Below, in pieces: positions 61,929-64,000 of a DNA stretch of 64,000 nt. Made by a program: the position numbers and the translations under genes. How positions within the stretch are numbered: the first letter of the stretch is position 1; each line of letters begins with the position of its first letter. Origin of the DNA: ZC4RG30 sp039917615 (GTDB lineage: Bacteria; Pseudomonadota; Gammaproteobacteria; Steroidobacterales; Steroidobacteraceae); contig JBDSJD010000010.1 in NCBI GenBank assembly GCA_039917615.1, positions 62,001 through 126,000 on the forward strand. The letters are read 5' to 3'. The notes under the pieces were generated by a model. It had not been told where the DNA came from. It saw only the letters and a program-made list of their open reading frames with translations, and made no database searches.

Positions 61929-63524
61929 ATGGACAGAAGATCCAAGCCGGTTCCGGTTGCCCGCTTCATCGGCCTTGCGACAGCGAGTTACGCCATCGTG
62001 GCCGGGAGTTTGAGTTTGGCCGGCTGGATCTGGGAAGTTCCACAATTGAGGGATTGGAGCGGAAGCGGAATAACCATCAAGACAAATGCCGCCCTTCTCG
62101 TCATAGCGGGGGGCGCAATACTGGTCGGCATAATCAAAGCTGGAACTCGATGTATCTGGTGCCGTTGGTTGTCGGCAGCCGTAATCGCAGTGGGGGGAAT
62201 GACGCTGCTTGAACACGTTTTGTCCCTGGACCTTGCCATCGATACCTTGCTATTCCAGGAACCTGTTGGAATGCGCGCCACCGCTGCGCCGAATCGCATG
62301 GGTCCGCCGGCTTCCGTATGCTTCTTTCTGCTCGGCATAGGGTTCTGGCTTCGCGTGGGCCGCGCCCAGTTGCATGGTTACGCCGCAGCTTGTGGGGTAG
62401 CTGTCTTCGCGATCGCCCTGCTCTCGCTCATTGGACATTGGTACGGCGCAACCGCTGCGTACGCGATTCCCCGGCTCACCGGCATCGCATTTCAAACCGT
62501 GACAATGCTGCTCGCCCTGAGTCTGGGTTTAACTATTGCCTGTGCGAGGAATGAACCGGCGAGAACACTATTCGCAGGAGACAGCGCTGGGATGCTGGCT
62601 CGACGCCTGCTGCCGTTTCTTATCGGGATACCCATACTCCTGGGCTTGCTGCGCATCGAGGGACAGCGTCAAGGGCTGTTCGACCAGACATTCGGCACCG
62701 CTTTGCGCACGTGGATTGAAGTCGGGATGATCTGCGGGATTGCGTGGTGGAGCTTCCGCGCAATTCGCGCGCGTGACCGCCAGCAATCGGCGCTGGAAGC
62801 GGCCTTGCGTGATGAGCACTCGCGCAAGGACGCTTTTCTCGCAACCTTGTCGCATGAGCTGCGGAATCCCCTTGCGCCAATTCGCAACTCCGCAACTCTT
62901 CTTGCGCGACACACATCGCTGGGCCCACCCTACAACCAGGCTGCGGAAATCATCGAACGACACGTGCGCCACATGGCCCGGCTGCTCGACGAGTTACTGG
63001 ATTTGTCACGGCTTACGCGCGGCCGTCTGGAGTTGCGACCAACGGACCACGACTTGAACTCGAGCGTGGCCATGGCCATTGAAGCCACCAGGCCCGCAAT
63101 CGAGGCAGCGGGACACGAATTCGCGATCACGCTTCACCCGCAACCGATCGTCATTGCCGGAGATCCAGACCGCTTGGCACAGGTGATATCCAACCTCCTT
63201 ACCAACGCCTGCAAGTACACGCCACAACCCGGACGCATTCGACTGCAGACAACACTGCGGCTTGATGCGGCAGTGGTTACAGTTTCAGATTCGGGAGCCG
63301 GTATTGACCTCATTCAGCAGAGCAAGATCTTCGAGCTGTTCTACCAAGGGGAACGTCGTGACCTTTCGCAAGAAGGCTTGGGAGTCGGACTGTGGCTTTG
63401 CAAGGCAATAGCGGAATTGCACGGTGGCCGGATTGAAGTGGCCAGCGAGGGATTAGGCAAAGGTTCCACATTCATCTTGACGCTGCCTATTTTTTCGGGG
63501 AACGCGCCCCAACAGGCGAGGTAA
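61929..63524 (+). CDS. Orphan membrane sensor histidine kinase
   Basis: A 531-aa protein with about seven N-terminal membrane helices (about 15-270: SYAIVAGSLSLAGWIW, AALLVIAGGAILVGII, AACGVAVFAIALLSLIGHWYG, VTMLLALSLGLTIACA). The HisKA dimer helix has DAFLATLSHELRNPLAPIRN with His309. The N box (SNLLTNACKYT, Asn426), G1 (SDSGAGIDL, Asp454) and G2 (GLGVGLWL) are intact, so it should be active. No response regulator lies beside it. The short stretch before the kinase core has a coiled linker. Ligand unknown; it is divergent from the esterase pair. Confidence 0.9.
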   Translation: MDRRSKPVPVARFIGLATASYAIVAGSLSLAGWIWEVPQLRDWSGSGITIKTNAALLVIAGGAILVGIIKAGTRCIWCRWLSAAVIAVGGMTLLEHVLSLDLAIDTLLFQEPVGMRATAAPNRMGPPASVCFFLLGIGFWLRVGRAQLHGYAAACGVAVFAIALLSLIGHWYGATAAYAIPRLTGIAFQTVTMLLALSLGLTIACARNEPARTLFAGDSAGMLARRLLPFLIGIPILLGLLRIEGQRQGLFDQTFGTALRTWIEVGMICGIAWWSFRAIRARDRQQSALEAALRDEHSRKDAFLATLSHELRNPLAPIRNSATLLARHTSLGPPYNQAAEIIERHVRHMARLLDELLDLSRLTRGRLELRPTDHDLNSSVAMAIEATRPAIEAAGHEFAITLHPQPIVIAGDPDRLAQVISNLLTNACKYTPQPGRIRLQTTLRLDAAVVTVSDSGAGIDLIQQSKIFELFYQGERRDLSQEGLGVGLWLCKAIAELHGGRIEVASEGLGKGSTFILTLPIFSGNAPQQAR

Positions 63525-63527
63525 AGC

Positions 63528-64000
63528 TCAGGTCTGGCCCGCTCGTCCGACCCGCCGGCGCTGTGCCGCGCGAACAACAAACACCAGTGCGCCGCAAAGC
63601 ATAAGAGCGTATGTCCCCGGCTCCGGTACCGGCAGCAGTGCGCCGCGAATCTCTCCGCCCGTGAACTGTGTCGAGTGGAAGTTGATGTAGGCGCGGCCTT
63701 CGAGAATGTTTGCCAGCTGCGCCGCCAGCGTCGTGTTGTTACCTTCAGGCGCATTCCATATGCCGCTGAAGGTTCCGCCCACACCGGAAGCAAGGGGCGT
63801 CATTGCAAAATTGTTTGGGTTGTTGTCGTTGAACGGACCGCCGAAGAAGCCCCAGACGACCGGTCCGTTGCTCGTTGGGGTGACCAGCGGACCGGCATGA
63901 ATATGCGCAGCCACCAGATTGTCGTTGGTATCCGCGCTCTGCGAGCCCGTTACGTCCAGGCCGAAGATAGTGGCGATGAACGACATCGCGGTCTTGTCAT
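63528..64000 (-). CDS. CHRD-domain protein with PEP-CTERM anchor, partial
   Basis: A partial gene whose 5' end lies beyond the window. The visible 157 residues begin DKTAMSFIATIFG. They contain a CHRD domain (VAAHIHAGPLVTPTSNGPVVWGFF, GRAYINFHSTQFTGGEIRGALL). The C-terminus VPEPGTYALMLCGALVFVVR plus AAQRRR is a PEP-CTERM sorting signal for exosortase processing. The protein would be exported, cleaved and released to the cell surface or biofilm matrix. The exosortase gene is not in the window. Confidence 0.85.
   Translation of the reverse strand, partial: DKTAMSFIATIFGLDVTGSQSADTNDNLVAAHIHAGPLVTPTSNGPVVWGFFGGPFNDNNPNNFAMTPLASGVGGTFSGIWNAPEGNNTTLAAQLANILEGRAYINFHSTQFTGGEIRGALLPVPEPGTYALMLCGALVFVVRAAQRRRVGRAGQT

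Overview
This 64 kb window is GC-rich proteobacterial chromosome and is densely packed with genes. The ruvCAB–ybgC–tolQRAB–pal–cpoB–queE–queC order, the RelA-type (p)ppGpp synthetase, sucAB-lpd, cysD-cysNC-cysQ and a PEP-CTERM protein together suggest a gammaproteobacterium. The abundance of exported NTF2-like proteins and hydrolases fits a free-living biomass degrader of the Steroidobacter/Nevskia type, but that placement is inference. No rRNA, insertion sequence, prophage or CRISPR array was seen.

Region 1 (about 1–21.4 kb) is a lignocellulose-monomer catabolic block. It holds lignin-aromatic genes of the protocatechuate 4,5-cleavage route: ligW and ligK (+), ligJ (convergent) and ligC 15 kb further on. 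LigAB, ligI and ligU are not in the window. Between them lies a xylan-sugar cluster. One operon, xylX-xylB-xylA-KGSA dehydrogenase-xylC, mixes the isomerase route with the Weimberg (oxidative) route for D-xylose. It faces a convergent lacI-xylD operon. LacI is divergent from manD-uxaC-uxuB, which handle D-glucuronate through fructuronate and mannonate. A 15-bp element shared (12/15) by the promoter regions of xylX and manD is a candidate operator for the LacI regulator. Three aldehyde dehydrogenases and one aldo/keto reductase lie among these genes.

Region 2 (21.4–22.7 kb) is a short accessory patch: a HigBA-type toxin–antitoxin pair with a palindrome over its promoter, a 59-aa zinc-ribbon-like protein, and tRNA-Lys with a degenerate T-arm copy upstream.

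Region 3 (22.7–45 kb) is housekeeping: queuosine precursor genes, the Tol-Pal envelope system, RuvABC, RelA (without the usual helical domain), the 2-oxoglutarate dehydrogenase complex, sulfate activation (cysD, cysNC, cysQ) and an M48 lipoprotein protease.

Region 4 (45–64 kb) is mixed. It contains tRNA-Arg, crcB, a YVTN propeller, a periplasmic cyclohexadienyl dehydratase–chorismate mutase fusion just downstream of tRNA-Ala, a PQQ alcohol dehydrogenase with cytochrome domain, a frameshifted class III PPK2, a transporter, a diguanylate cyclase, a run of exported NTF2-like proteins and esterases/hydrolases (several Tat-type), an orphan histidine kinase and a CHRD/PEP-CTERM protein cut by the window end.
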